Source: Terriglobia bacterium (GTDB lineage: Bacteria > Acidobacteriota > Terriglobia > Acidiferrales > UBA7541). Taken from it: a DNA stretch of 64,000 nt. The notes under the pieces were generated by a model. The model saw only the letters and a list, made by a program, of their open reading frames with translations, was not told the origin of the DNA and ran no database searches. Below, in pieces: positions 44,464 through 54,036 of the stretch. The stretch covers positions 41,059-105,058 of the forward strand of contig JAIQFB010000018.1 of the NCBI GenBank assembly GCA_020073485.1, in the 5' to 3' direction. The position numbers were made by a program, and so were the translations under genes. Each line of letters starts with the position of its first letter. The stretch's first letter is position 1.

Positions 44464-46335
44464 ATGGCCAACCGCAAAACTACCCGCGTATATCGAATTC
44501 CATCGGCGCCTGCCCGGCGATTTTCAGTCTGGCGGAAGGCATGGCTTATTTCCGCCATTGCGCTCCTTGCCGCAGACATCGGCCTCGCCGCGGATTCTGC
44601 CGATCCCGCGCGCTACCTTACCGACATCAAGGCGCTCACAACTCCGGCGATGCAGGGGCGCGGCGCGGGCACCAAGGGCATCGTCCGAGCCGCCGACTTG
44701 ATCGAGCAGCGGTACCGCTCGCTCGGCCTGCAGCCCGCGGGCACGAAGGGCTATTTCCAGCCCTTCAACGTCATCACCGGGGCAAAGTTAAAAGGAACCA
44801 ATCGCCTGGAAATGGAAGACGGCGCCACAAAGGAAAAACTAAAACTGAATCAGGATTTCGTTCCCTTCAGTTTTTCGTCCTCCGGAGAAGTCGTCGGCCC
44901 CGTCGTGTTTGTCGGTTTCGGCGCGACGGCCCCGGAATTCGGCTACGACGACTACGCGCATCTGGACGTGAAGGACAAGATCGTCGTGATCCTGCGCTAC
45001 GAGCCACTGGGCTTTTCGGCAAAAAGCCCGCACGGCGGGCTGACCGAACATTCCCAGCTGATTACCAAAGCCATCAACGCCCGCAACCATGGCGCCAAAG
45101 CCGTCATCCTGGTGAACGGAAAACTGGGCGACGGCGAAGAAGACACGCTGACCCGGTTTGGAAGCGTGAACGGGCCGGAAAACGCCGGCATCGTGATGGT
45201 GCAGGTGAAAAACGACGCGGCGAACGCGTGGCTTGCCGCCGCAGGCAAGACGCTGGCCGGCGCACAAGATCAGATCAACTCCTCCACGGCCGCGGCTTCG
45301 TTCGCGTTTCCCGAGAAGCTGCGCATTTCACTCACCGTTAACATCGAGAGTACGCGCGCCACGGTCAATAACGTGCTCGCATACCTGCCGGGAAAAACCG
45401 ACGAGTATATTATTATCGGTGCGCATTACGATCACCTCGGCTACGGCAACGTCGATTCGCTGGCCCCGTCGCAAATCGGCAAGGTTCATCCCGGCGCGGA
45501 CGACAACGCCTCCGGCACGGCCGGCGTGCTGGAACTGGCGCGCCTGTTTGCTCCGATGAAGGGAAAACTTCCGCGCGGAATTCTGTTCTGCTCTTTTTCA
45601 GGAGAAGAGCTCGGCCTGCTCGGCTCGTCGGAATGGGTGAAGGAGCCAACGCTTCCGCTGGAAAAAGCCGTGGCCATGATCAACATGGACATGATCGGCC
45701 GCATCAAGGACGAAAAGGTTTACATTGGGGGAGTGGGAACCGGCGCGACGTTCCAGAATCTGCTCGAAGAGGAAAAAGGGAAGTCGCCTTTTACGCTAGA
45801 GTACTCCGCCGGAGGGTACGGCGCGAGCGATCACACTTCATTTGTCACCAAGAAAATTCCCGTGCTCTTCTTTTTCTCCGGGTTGCACTCGGATTACCAC
45901 AAGCCTTCCGACACCTGGGAGAAAATCGACGCGCCCGACGCGGCGAAGCTGCTCGATTTCGTGGACGACGTTGCCATGCAGTTGGATTCCGAGCCGCAGC
46001 GCGTAGCGTTTGTGTCGGTCGCCGAGGACCAGCAGGCCGGGCACGCTTCCAGCGGGGGCGGCGGAGGCTACGGCCCCTACTTCGGATCCGTCCCGGATTT
46101 CGGCCAGGAATTCGATGGTGTGAAATTTTCCGATATTCGTCCCGGATCACCCGCAGCCAAGGCCGGTTTCAAGGCCGGAGACGTCATGGTCCAGTTCGGG
46201 GCCATGCCCATCCACAATCTGTACGACTTTACCGACGCGCTGCGCCGCAGCAAAGTTGGTGACCTCGTCGAGGTGAAAGTGCTGCGTGACGGCAAGCCGG
46301 TGAGCGCATCCGTGAAACTGGAACAACGAAAATAG
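44464..46335 (+). CDS. Exported M28 aminopeptidase with PA and PDZ domains
   Basis: 623 residues from ATG at 44464 (a TTG at 44452 is possible). N-terminal signal/anchor about 22-40 (AWLISAIALLAADIGLA). PA domain about 115-225 (VVFVGFGATAPEFGYDDYAHLDVKDKIVVIL). M28 zinc peptidase: HYDHLG (320), HPGADDNASGTAGVLELAR (first zinc His/Asp and catalytic region), SGEELGLLGS (catalytic Glu-Glu), NMDMIGR and GASDHTSF (last His ligand). C-terminal PDZ about 545-620 (SDIRPGSPAAKAGFKAGDVM). It should cleave peptides in the periplasm; the PDZ may guide substrates. A PD40 propeller gene starts 14 bp downstream. Confidence 0.93.
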   Translation: MANRKTTRVYRIPSAPARRFSVWRKAWLISAIALLAADIGLAADSADPARYLTDIKALTTPAMQGRGAGTKGIVRAADLIEQRYRSLGLQPAGTKGYFQPFNVITGAKLKGTNRLEMEDGATKEKLKLNQDFVPFSFSSSGEVVGPVVFVGFGATAPEFGYDDYAHLDVKDKIVVILRYEPLGFSAKSPHGGLTEHSQLITKAINARNHGAKAVILVNGKLGDGEEDTLTRFGSVNGPENAGIVMVQVKNDAANAWLAAAGKTLAGAQDQINSSTAAASFAFPEKLRISLTVNIESTRATVNNVLAYLPGKTDEYIIIGAHYDHLGYGNVDSLAPSQIGKVHPGADDNASGTAGVLELARLFAPMKGKLPRGILFCSFSGEELGLLGSSEWVKEPTLPLEKAVAMINMDMIGRIKDEKVYIGGVGTGATFQNLLEEEKGKSPFTLEYSAGGYGASDHTSFVTKKIPVLFFFSGLHSDYHKPSDTWEKIDAPDAAKLLDFVDDVAMQLDSEPQRVAFVSVAEDQQAGHASSGGGGGYGPYFGSVPDFGQEFDGVKFSDIRPGSPAAKAGFKAGDVMVQFGAMPIHNLYDFTDALRRSKVGDLVEVKVLRDGKPVSASVKLEQRK

Positions 46336-46349
46336 CTCAAGGGAAATCC

Positions 46350-47462
46350 ATGGCTAGAACGAAAATTGCGCGGCCCGTGATTTTTCTTTCGTTCCTCGCC
46401 GCATCGGCGTCCCTGGTGACGTACTCCCAGGCGCCCGTCCCCGGAATTGCCGGGAATTCCGCGCCCGCATCCCTCACCGTCCCCGGCGAAAAACATCTGC
46501 GCAACGTCCGCCAGCTGACCTTCGGCGGCACCAACGCCGAGGCCTATTTTTCCGCCGACGACAAATCCCTGATTTTTATGCACTCGGGCGAAGGCGTCGC
46601 CTGCGACCAGATGTACACCATGCCCGTCGACACGCCCGACGGAAAACCCGCCGTGCCCAAGCTCGTCAGCACGGGCAAGGGAAGAACCACGTGCGGCTAC
46701 TTTTTCCCCGCGGGCAATCGCATCCTGTTTTCCTCGACGCACGAAACCAGCGCCGAGTGCCCTCCGCGCCCCGACTACTCGCGCGGCTACGTCTGGCCGA
46801 TTTACAATTCCTACCAGATTTACACCGCCAACCCCGACGGCAGCGACCTGCGCCGCCTCAGCAATTCACCCGGCAGCTACAACGCCGAATCGACCATAAG
46901 CCGCGACGGCAATAAAATCATCTTCACCTCCACGCGCAACGGCGACCTCGATATTTACATCATGAACGCCGACGGCACCGACGTCCGCCAGTTGACGCAC
47001 GAGCTTGGCTACGACGGCGGCGCTTTCTTTTCCTACGACGGCAAGAAAATCGTCTACCGCTCCGAACAACCCAAGACGCCCGAAGCCATTGCCGACTACA
47101 AGGACCTGCTCTCGCGCGGCCTGATCCGCCCCGGCAACCTGGAAATCTGGGTGATGGACGCCGACGGCAGCCAAAAGCGCCAGGTCACCCATAACGGCGC
47201 AGCAAATTTCGCCCCGTACTTTTTGCCCGACGGCAAGCGCATCATTTTTGCGTCCAACGTGGCGAACCAGAAAGACCCCAGCGGCTTCGATCTCTACCTC
47301 ATCAACGAAGACGGCACCGGCCTCGAACAGATCACCTATCACCCCGATTTCGACGCATTTCCGATGTTCTCCTCCGACGGCAAGCGCCTCGTGTGGGCCT
47401 CCAACCGCAACGGCAAAGCCCCCCACGAGACGAATATTTTCATCGCCGATTGGGTGGAGTGA
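46350..47462 (+). CDS. TolB-like PD40 beta-propeller protein, secreted
   Basis: 370 residues. Signal peptide about 1-28 (IFLSFLAASASLVTYSQAP). Repeated PD40/WD40-like blades: RQLTFGGTNAEAYFSADDKSLIFM, RRLSNSPGSYNAESTISRDGNKIIFTSTRNGDLDIYIMNADGTD, RQLTHELGYDGGAFFSYDGKKIVYR, RQVTHNGAANFAPYFLPDGKRIIFASN and EQITYHPDFDAFPMFSSDGKRLVWASNRNG. It is probably a periplasmic binding scaffold, as in the C-terminal domain of TolB or the propeller of DPP-type peptidases, but with no peptidase domain attached. It follows the M28 peptidase closely, so the two are likely expressed together. Confidence 0.9.
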   Translation: MARTKIARPVIFLSFLAASASLVTYSQAPVPGIAGNSAPASLTVPGEKHLRNVRQLTFGGTNAEAYFSADDKSLIFMHSGEGVACDQMYTMPVDTPDGKPAVPKLVSTGKGRTTCGYFFPAGNRILFSSTHETSAECPPRPDYSRGYVWPIYNSYQIYTANPDGSDLRRLSNSPGSYNAESTISRDGNKIIFTSTRNGDLDIYIMNADGTDVRQLTHELGYDGGAFFSYDGKKIVYRSEQPKTPEAIADYKDLLSRGLIRPGNLEIWVMDADGSQKRQVTHNGAANFAPYFLPDGKRIIFASNVANQKDPSGFDLYLINEDGTGLEQITYHPDFDAFPMFSSDGKRLVWASNRNGKAPHETNIFIADWVE

Positions 47463-47539
47463 GAGCGTTTCGTTGTTGCTGATTAGTTAGCGTGAGTCCG
47501 CCTCGTAGCCGGCAACTTCCTTCGCCCCAACCTTGTCGC

Positions 47540-47616
47540 GTCATTCCGAGGACCGTTCTTTGGCCCGAGGAATCCCTCTTTCGTTTTGCTTAACGACGAA
47601 AAATCGGAGGAATGAC
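47540..47616. repeat. Dispersed nested-palindrome repeat, copy A
   Basis: Begins GTCATTCCGAGG (47540), includes GAGGAATC (47567-47574) followed by CCTCTTTCG-like text, and ends GGAATGAC (to 47616). The outer GTCATTCC/GGAATGAC pair can form the base of a hairpin. Same element as at 58468-58553 (complete) and 53952-54004 (partial). It is intergenic, between convergent genes. Confidence 0.75.
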
Positions 47617-47658
47617 GACACGCGTGAGGGCAAGAATGTCCGAATCGTGGAGCGTCAT

Positions 47659-47691
47659 AAAAAAACGGCGCCCCGATCACTCGGGGCGCCG
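47659..47691 (-). terminator. Intrinsic terminator of the large TonB-dependent receptor
   Basis: On the minus strand an 11-bp perfect stem (CGGCGCCCCGA with TCGGGGCGCCG, 47666-47691, loop of 4) is followed by seven T residues (47659-47665 as A on the plus strand). It sits 30 bp after the receptor stop at 47721. A clear Rho-independent terminator. Confidence 0.93.
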
Positions 47692-47720
47692 CTGGTTGGT
47701 TACGAAATTCAACTCGCTAA

Positions 47721-50700
47721 TTAGAAGTTGAACTTCGCGTTGATCTGCAACTGGCGGGCGCCGTACAGCGACCCGGAAGTCGTGGTGATGCTTCCGAAAC
47801 TGGAGGAGGGGACCAAGCATCCGTGTGTATGAGTGTTGGGGCACGCTGCTGAACTGCCAGGACCCGCATACGTATACGCTGTGGTATTTACCGCGGCCAC
47901 GATGGTTTTGTTGAACAAGTTGAACGCGTCCACTGAAAAAGTAAGATTATATTTTTCGTGGAACGTAATTCCCCGGCCCAACCGGAAGTCCACATTGGTG
48001 TAGTTGGGCAGGAAATAGGGGTTGCGCGCCAACCAGGAAACACGGCCTCCGGTGGGCCCGGCAAACGTGCTCACTTCGCCGCCCGTTAACCCGCCGTCCA
48101 CGGGACTGGTGTTTGTACCAAATGGAGTAATCACGGAAGTGCCGATATTGGCTTGGTACGGTTGGCCCGTCGCCGACGTGATAATGGCGGACGCCGTCCA
48201 CCCATTCACGAGCTGTCTGGCGATCGCGTTGGACAGGTCTTTGCCGTACGTGGGCGCCCACACAATGCTTCCGACAAACCGGTGACGCTGATCGAGGTCG
48301 GAATTGGCGTAATCCTGTTTCAGATTGTAGGGATCAAGCACGCCATCGGTGCCGAAGAACGTCCCGTTCGTGCCGGAGGTTTGGCCGGTGTCCAGAGCGT
48401 GGCTGTATGTGTAATTGAAGAGCAACTCCAGGCCGTGGCTCATCGGTTTGCGCAAGGAGAGCACCAACCCGTTGTACCAGGAATTGATGATGCTGTATTG
48501 GTTCAGGATGAGCCCTGAGGGAGTGTCGAGGCGCGATGTGTAATAGGGCACCGTTGTGGTCAAAGCGGTGGGAGCATTGGCAACGGCAGAGGCGAGAACA
48601 TCGTAGGTCGCTGTGGCCGACGGATTTACCAACACGTTGGATGAATTCAAAAACGGTGTTCCCGCAGGAGCGACGTTTGCGTCGTAGCTGGCAGGCAGGT
48701 GAATGCCGCGCGTCAGCAAGTACGTGGCGGAAAAACTCATCCGGCCGGGTAGTTGCCGCTCGATGGTGACTTCGGCTTCATGCGCGGTCGGGTTGACGAA
48801 GTCCGGCGTCATTCCGTGGACCGCCGTGGATGCTGCCGGCAGCGTTCCGCCGGGGATGCCGACTGTAGGTGTGAGTGCGCCCGCAAAAGGAGCTGCAACA
48901 GCAGGTCCCGGCGGGGTAAAGAACACGTTCGGGAACGTGGGCGCGCAGGCTCTCAAATCAGTGCGTGACGAAGTTGGACTGCACCCGGAGAACGTCTGCT
49001 GATACACGCCGTTTTCGACGCGCAGGGCGTAATAGGTGCTATTCGAAGTCTTTCCGATGAACATTCCATAGCCCGCGCGAAGCACGGTCTTGGTGCCGAT
49101 TTGCCAGGCAACGCCTAGCCTGGGAGCGATATTGTTTTTGTCAATGTTCAGCGTCGATGTGTACAAAGTCAGCAACGGATGCGCCGTATTGGGTGTTGCC
49201 GGTGGCGGCACGTGCTGCAGGTCGTAGCGCACGCCCAGATTAAACGTGAGACTCGGCTTCGCCTTCCAGGTGTCTTCGACGTAAACGCCAAAATCGTTGT
49301 TATAGAAATCATCTTTTCCGACGTGCGTGATGGGATCATTCACCTGAGTGAAACTGGACCAATGCTTCCCGGTCATCCCATCGCCTATATCAGCCCCAAC
49401 AGAGTCCGCCAGCCACAGGCAGAAGGTGGTGTTAGCCGCTGATCCAGTGCAGTTGGTGATGCCTGGAATCGGTCCCCCGGGATTAAGGGCAACTACCGCA
49501 CCCGAGACGGTTGGCTGGTTCCCACTCGTGATGTTGTAGCTGTAGTTTCCGTCGCCCTGGAAGAGGTTGACCAACAGCTCATGGATCAAGTTTACGTCCA
49601 CGCCCATCTTGATAATGTGCGTTCCATGCACGATTGAGTAGTTATCAGAAAACTGAAGGCGATGCTCATCCGGAAATGCCGGGCGGGGAAGCGCGGACGT
49701 TTCACCGTATGAGAAAAGGTTTAGAAGCGATGTGGACGGGCCGGGACTGTTCGTGCTGTCAAACTCGAAGTCGCGCCCCCACTGGAATCGGAACTCGTTG
49801 ACCATGCTTGTGGACACGGTTGAATTCCAGTTGGCGATAAAAAAGCGCTCATGAGTTCCGCCTTGCCCGTTCTGGTTCGAGCCCCCGTTGTTGACAGTGG
49901 GAGCCGTGTTGTATCCGAACGGTTCTCCCCAATTCTGCCAGTTGAAAACGGCGCTCAGGTGGTTGTTTTGGTTCAATTGGTAGTCGAGTTTGCCGAGGAA
50001 AACATCCTGTTTCAAGTTGCGGGCAAACGCGCCTAGCAGCCCCGTCGTAATGAAAGATTTGGCGCTTGCACATTCCGCTGCGGTCACTGTAGCGGCATTC
50101 GGGCAAAAAAAGCCGTTGATCGTCGTGTTGTTATTCGTCGAAGTGTAGAGAATCGGATTCACTTTGCGGAATCCGTCATAGGTGCCGAAGAAGAACAATT
50201 TGTCCTTCACGATCGGCGCGCCCACGCTGCCGCCAAACTGATTCTGCTGGTGCACGGTCTGCGTAAAAATCCCTCTGGATTTTCCGATTGGATCCAAGGC
50301 GTTCAGCGAGGGGTAGCGCAAGTTCCAGAATAGATCGCCGTGCAGGTCGTTGGTTCCAGACCGAGTCACAGCATTTACGGTGCCACCCGCGGCCTGTCCG
50401 TACTCGGCGCTGTAGTTGCTGGAGGCGACCTCAAATTCCTTAATCGAATCCGGGCTATAGACGTACGACACGATAATCGCGCGGCCGCGCGCCTCGGAGA
50501 AAAACGCCTGGGTATTGTTTGCTCCGTCCACGGAGTTCCCGTTATAGAGGCCGGAAATTCCGCGGAAGCTGCTCAAGCCGCTGGTTCCGTCCGTGGTAAC
50601 AGCTGGTGTAAGGAGTACGAAATTTTCCCACCGGCGGGCGACCAGCGGCAATCCTTGCACCTGGGTCTGGCTTACGGTCTGGGACTGTTCGGTCTTCTCG

Positions 50701-51110
50701 GTGTCCAGCACCGGGGCTTCCGTGGTCACGGTGATGGAGCTTTGCTGGCCGGCCAGCGGCAACTGCGCGTCAATGGTCAATTTCTCGCCCACATGGACGA
50801 CAATCTGTTTTGTGACCACTGACTGAAAGCCATCCTTGCTGGCGGTGACTTCATAATTACCCGGTTGCAGGTACGGCGCGTAGTAAAGTCCGGCGCCATT
50901 CGTAGTCTGCGGTGTTTCGATGCCCGTGTCCGTGTTTTTCACGACTACGTTCGCGCCATCCACTGCGAGACCTTTCGGGTCGGTCACGGTTCCGGCAATC
51001 GTGCCGGTGGCGGTTTGGGCGAACGCCGCTGCGGAGAATCCGCCGATCAGCAACAAAATTGCGAGCCCCACAAATCCAAAACGCACACTAATACTCAACG
51101 GATTTTTCAT
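47721..51110 (-). CDS. Large TonB-dependent receptor, Oar/carboxypeptidase-regulatory type
   Basis: 1129 residues from ATG at 51110. Signal peptide 1-33 (FVGLAILLLIGGFSAAAFAQ). Regulatory Ig-like domain about 35-120 (GTIAGTVTDPKGLAVDGANVVV, AGLYYAPYLQPGNYEVTAS). Plug-like region with SSFRGISGLYNGNSVDGANNTQ, SAEYGQAAGGTVNAVTRSGTNDLHGDLFW. A long TonB barrel with the family text KDKLFFFGTYDGFRK, DKNNIAPRLGVAWQIGTKTVLRAGYG, and a C-terminal ...RQLQINAKFNF ending in Phe. This is the acidobacterial expansion of Oar-like receptors; ligand unknown, perhaps plant polymer fragments. A strong terminator follows the gene. Confidence 0.94.
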   Translation of the reverse strand: MKNPLSISVRFGFVGLAILLLIGGFSAAAFAQTATGTIAGTVTDPKGLAVDGANVVVKNTDTGIETPQTTNGAGLYYAPYLQPGNYEVTASKDGFQSVVTKQIVVHVGEKLTIDAQLPLAGQQSSITVTTEAPVLDTEKTEQSQTVSQTQVQGLPLVARRWENFVLLTPAVTTDGTSGLSSFRGISGLYNGNSVDGANNTQAFFSEARGRAIIVSYVYSPDSIKEFEVASSNYSAEYGQAAGGTVNAVTRSGTNDLHGDLFWNLRYPSLNALDPIGKSRGIFTQTVHQQNQFGGSVGAPIVKDKLFFFGTYDGFRKVNPILYTSTNNNTTINGFFCPNAATVTAAECASAKSFITTGLLGAFARNLKQDVFLGKLDYQLNQNNHLSAVFNWQNWGEPFGYNTAPTVNNGGSNQNGQGGTHERFFIANWNSTVSTSMVNEFRFQWGRDFEFDSTNSPGPSTSLLNLFSYGETSALPRPAFPDEHRLQFSDNYSIVHGTHIIKMGVDVNLIHELLVNLFQGDGNYSYNITSGNQPTVSGAVVALNPGGPIPGITNCTGSAANTTFCLWLADSVGADIGDGMTGKHWSSFTQVNDPITHVGKDDFYNNDFGVYVEDTWKAKPSLTFNLGVRYDLQHVPPPATPNTAHPLLTLYTSTLNIDKNNIAPRLGVAWQIGTKTVLRAGYGMFIGKTSNSTYYALRVENGVYQQTFSGCSPTSSRTDLRACAPTFPNVFFTPPGPAVAAPFAGALTPTVGIPGGTLPAASTAVHGMTPDFVNPTAHEAEVTIERQLPGRMSFSATYLLTRGIHLPASYDANVAPAGTPFLNSSNVLVNPSATATYDVLASAVANAPTALTTTVPYYTSRLDTPSGLILNQYSIINSWYNGLVLSLRKPMSHGLELLFNYTYSHALDTGQTSGTNGTFFGTDGVLDPYNLKQDYANSDLDQRHRFVGSIVWAPTYGKDLSNAIARQLVNGWTASAIITSATGQPYQANIGTSVITPFGTNTSPVDGGLTGGEVSTFAGPTGGRVSWLARNPYFLPNYTNVDFRLGRGITFHEKYNLTFSVDAFNLFNKTIVAAVNTTAYTYAGPGSSAACPNTHTHGCLVPSSSFGSITTTSGSLYGARQLQINAKFNF

Positions 51111-51443
51111 ATCTCTCACACCCCCTCTTTCGTCTACCCGGCAAGGCCGTTCACCCCACTTCTTGCTCCCGGCCTACGGGTAGTGTGCCAAATGGTAGTC
51201 CAGTACATCCTATTGTGCAAATTCGTATTTATTGTTACTCGGATTTGAAAATAAAGTGAACGAACGCCTTGCGGGACGTCAAAAAGGAGCCATTCGCTCC
51301 ACTTAGGGCCGAATCTTTCCAACAAGAATTGCCATCGTTCCCCCCAGCCGCCCAAGCGATACGATAGATACCACGGCGGTGATATACTCCGGCTGTTTGC
51401 TGCCCCGAAAATGCCTGGGCGACACCCCTAAAAGGAGCCTCGC
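51111..51443. other. Divergent intergenic region, receptor / MetE-like gene
   Basis: About 330 bases. It holds the receptor's minus-strand leader and the plus-strand promoter of the MetE-like gene; TATACT at 51383-51388 is a possible -10 without a clear -35. AAAAGGAG lies before the 51444 ATG. No gene, riboswitch or strong repeat seen. Confidence 0.4.
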
Positions 51444-52532
51444 ATGTACCGAAGTGACGTCGTCGGCAGTCTTCTGCGCCCGAATTACCTGAAACAAGCC
51501 CGCGAGCAGTTCGAAGCGGGGGACATGACGGACGTGGAGTTCAAACGCATCGAAGACCGCTCGGTGAACGAGGCCATTGAACTGCAGCTTCGCGCCGGAA
51601 TTGACGTCCTTACCGATGGAGAAATGCGGCGGTACGCCTTTTGGGGGCATCTAACCGACGCCGTGGAAGGCTTTGACAAGTACGGCGGCTGGTCCATTCC
51701 ATTCCGCAATGAAAAAGGGGAGGAGGTCAGCCAGCCGCGGCCCGTGGTAGTGTCGAAGATGCGCCGCAAGCGGCCCATGTGCGCGGAGGAGTTCACTTAC
51801 TTGCGCGCGCGTACCGATCATCCGGCCAAGGCCACCTTCATCAGCGCGCAACAGGCCGCGGCGTATTATGACGCGGCCAAATCCAGCGCTGCCTACCCCA
51901 CCGTGGACGCCTTTTTGGCCGACCTGGTCGATCTGCTGCGCGACGAAGTGGCGGAGCTGGTCCGCCTGGGGTGCACCTACATTCAGATCGACTCGCCGCA
52001 GTACGCCGCGCTGATCGACGCAGGGTTCCGCGAGGGTTACCGCAAGCGCGGCAGCGATCCCGACCGCCTGCTCGACCTTTCCATCGAGATGGATAACGCC
52101 GTGATTGGCGGGCACCACGGAATCACGTTTGGCCTGCACCTGTGCCGAGGAAATAACCAGAGCAAGTTCTACGCTTCGGGAGACTACGCCCCCATCACAA
52201 AAGTTTTTCAGAAAACGAAATTCCAGCGATTTCTGCTTGAGTTTGACGACGAGCGCTCGGGAGGATTCGAACCGCTGGCGCAGGTGCCGCAGGACAGAAC
52301 CGTTGTGTTGGGCCTGGTGAGTTCGAAGAAACCGGCGCTGGAAAGCAAGGACGAGCTCAAACGCCGAATCCATGAGGCAGAGAGATTCCTGCCGCTCGAA
52401 CGCCTCGCCCTGAGCCCGCAATGCGGCTTTGCGTCCACGTGGGAAGGCAACCTGGTTACCGCGGCCGATCAGGAAGCCAAGCTGCGGCTGGTGGCGGACA
52501 CGGCGCGCGAAGTTTGGGGCAAAGGCAAGTGA
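51444..52532 (+). CDS. Cobalamin-independent methionine synthase-like (MetE C-domain) methyltransferase
   Basis: 362 residues, i.e. only the catalytic C-terminal half of the 750-residue MetE. Begins YRSDVVGSLLRPNYLKQARE, typical for the stand-alone UROD/MetE family. Zinc ligands are visible: His and Cys of GLHLCRGNNQ (about 231-236), acidic LLEFDDE region, and Cys in LSPQCGFAS (about 324-331). DVLTDGEMRR and YIQIDSPQYAALID are substrate-side texts. It probably transfers a methyl group to a thiol, but without the MetE N-terminal domain the donor is uncertain. A P450 gene starts 38 bp downstream, likely co-transcribed. Confidence 0.88.
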   Translation: MYRSDVVGSLLRPNYLKQAREQFEAGDMTDVEFKRIEDRSVNEAIELQLRAGIDVLTDGEMRRYAFWGHLTDAVEGFDKYGGWSIPFRNEKGEEVSQPRPVVVSKMRRKRPMCAEEFTYLRARTDHPAKATFISAQQAAAYYDAAKSSAAYPTVDAFLADLVDLLRDEVAELVRLGCTYIQIDSPQYAALIDAGFREGYRKRGSDPDRLLDLSIEMDNAVIGGHHGITFGLHLCRGNNQSKFYASGDYAPITKVFQKTKFQRFLLEFDDERSGGFEPLAQVPQDRTVVLGLVSSKKPALESKDELKRRIHEAERFLPLERLALSPQCGFASTWEGNLVTAADQEAKLRLVADTAREVWGKGK

Positions 52533-52569
52533 CCCAATCCATTCGAACATCCAGGAGAAATTCGCTTCG

Positions 52570-53901
52570 TTGAACCTGCCGCCGGGACCCAAAGGCTATC
52601 CTCTCCTCAGAAATGTGTTAGAGCCGCGCGGCGACGCCGTGGGCTACTTCACCAAGTGCGTGCGCGAATATGGTGACGTCGTTTTCCTGCGCTTCCTGGG
52701 CGTCCCCATGTGTTTTGTGAACCGGCCGGAATATATCGAATCCGTGCTGGTGACGCAGAGCGCGAATTTTGAGAAATCGAAGGATTACCGGGCGCTGCGG
52801 CGCGTGCTGGGCAACGGGCTGCTGACCAGCGAGGGCGAATTCTGGCGGCGGCAGCGGAAACTGGTCCAGCCGGCGTTTCACCAGCAGCGCATCGCGGCGT
52901 ACGCGGAAGTCATGGTGGAGTTTACGCGGCGGATGCTGACGACGTGGACCGACGGGCAGGAATTGGACGTCCATGAAGCCATGATGCGGCTAACGCTGGA
53001 CATCGTGGCCAAGACGCTGTTCGACACCGATGTGTCCCAGGAAGCAGGGGACGTCACGGCGGCACTGGACGTTTTGATGGGAAAGTTCATGCGTCAGGCG
53101 GGCTTTGCTTTTCTGTTGCCCAAATTCGTTCCCATTCCCACCACCAGCCGTTTGCAGCGCGCCGTGAAGCAACTCGACAAAGTTATTTACGGAATCATCC
53201 GCCAGCGCCGCGCCAGCGGCCAGATGTCCGGCGATCTGCTGAGCGTGATGCTGCAGGCGCAGGACGACGAAGGCATCGGCATGACCGACCGCCAGCTGCA
53301 CGACGAAGTCATGACGCTGTTTTTGGCCGGGCACGAAACCACTGCGAACGTGCTTACCTGGACGTGGTTGCTGCTCGGGCGGCATCCCGAGGCCGCTGAA
53401 AAATTGCGCCGGGAATTGAGCGTCGTTCTTGGCGGCAGGACACCCACGCCAGGCGATCTGCCGCGGCTCGTTTACACGGACATGGTTCTCCGGGAAGCGA
53501 TGCGCCTGTATCCTCCGGTGTGGATCATCGGACGGCGGGCGTTGGCACCGTTTCGCCTGGGCGAATACGAATTGCCAGCGGACACGAATGTCCTGATGTC
53601 GCAGCTCATCCTGCACAAGGACGCGAGGTTTTTTCCCGATCCAGATGCGTTCGATCCCGAGCGATGGAATGCAAGCGATCCGCGCAGCGGCGCGCTGCCG
53701 CGATTCGCGTATTTTCCTTTTGGAGGCGGCCCCAGGGTGTGCATCGGAGCGGGATTCGCGATGATGGAGGCGGCGCTGCTGCTGGCCACGATCGCGCAGC
53801 ATTTTCAAGTCGATCTGGTTCCGGGGCAGACGGTTGAGATGCTGCCGTCGGTCACGCTGCGCCCGAAGAGCGGGATACGGGTGAAAGTGAAGTCGCGGTG
53901 A
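52570..53901 (+). CDS. Cytochrome P450
   Basis: 443 residues from a TTG at 52570, chosen because AGGAGAA (52553-52559) lies 10 nt upstream and the proline-rich start LNLPPGPKGYPLLRN is the canonical P450 N-terminus; the upstream frame overlaps the methyltransferase gene. I-helix oxygen-binding motif AGHETTAN (about 253), ExxR motif in LREAMRL (about 309), and heme ligand loop FPFGGGPRVCIGAGFAM with Cys near 391. No membrane anchor, so soluble class I, needing a separate ferredoxin/reductase not seen here. Resembles CYP102-like/CYP4-type fatty-acid or terpene hydroxylases in style; substrate cannot be given. Confidence 0.95.
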   Translation: MNLPPGPKGYPLLRNVLEPRGDAVGYFTKCVREYGDVVFLRFLGVPMCFVNRPEYIESVLVTQSANFEKSKDYRALRRVLGNGLLTSEGEFWRRQRKLVQPAFHQQRIAAYAEVMVEFTRRMLTTWTDGQELDVHEAMMRLTLDIVAKTLFDTDVSQEAGDVTAALDVLMGKFMRQAGFAFLLPKFVPIPTTSRLQRAVKQLDKVIYGIIRQRRASGQMSGDLLSVMLQAQDDEGIGMTDRQLHDEVMTLFLAGHETTANVLTWTWLLLGRHPEAAEKLRRELSVVLGGRTPTPGDLPRLVYTDMVLREAMRLYPPVWIIGRRALAPFRLGEYELPADTNVLMSQLILHKDARFFPDPDAFDPERWNASDPRSGALPRFAYFPFGGGPRVCIGAGFAMMEAALLLATIAQHFQVDLVPGQTVEMLPSVTLRPKSGIRVKVKSR

Positions 53902-53951
53902 AGTGCGGGAGGGGTTTTGGTAGCACAGGCATCCGCCGGTAGAAGTTTTCC

Positions 53952-54004
53952 TGAGGATCGATCGAAGAGGGATTCCTCACCCACAGGAGCGGGTTCGGAA
54001 TGAC
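53952..54004. repeat. Dispersed nested-palindrome repeat, copy B (partial)
   Basis: TGAGGATC (53952-53959), AGGGATTCCTCAC (53968-53980) and TTCGGAATGAC (53994-54004) match the right half of the element at 58468-58553. The left GTCATTCC end is missing. It sits between the convergent P450 and hldD genes. Confidence 0.65.
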
Positions 54005-54036
54005 GGCGTATTTTTTTTCGATTTCTGAAGACTATT

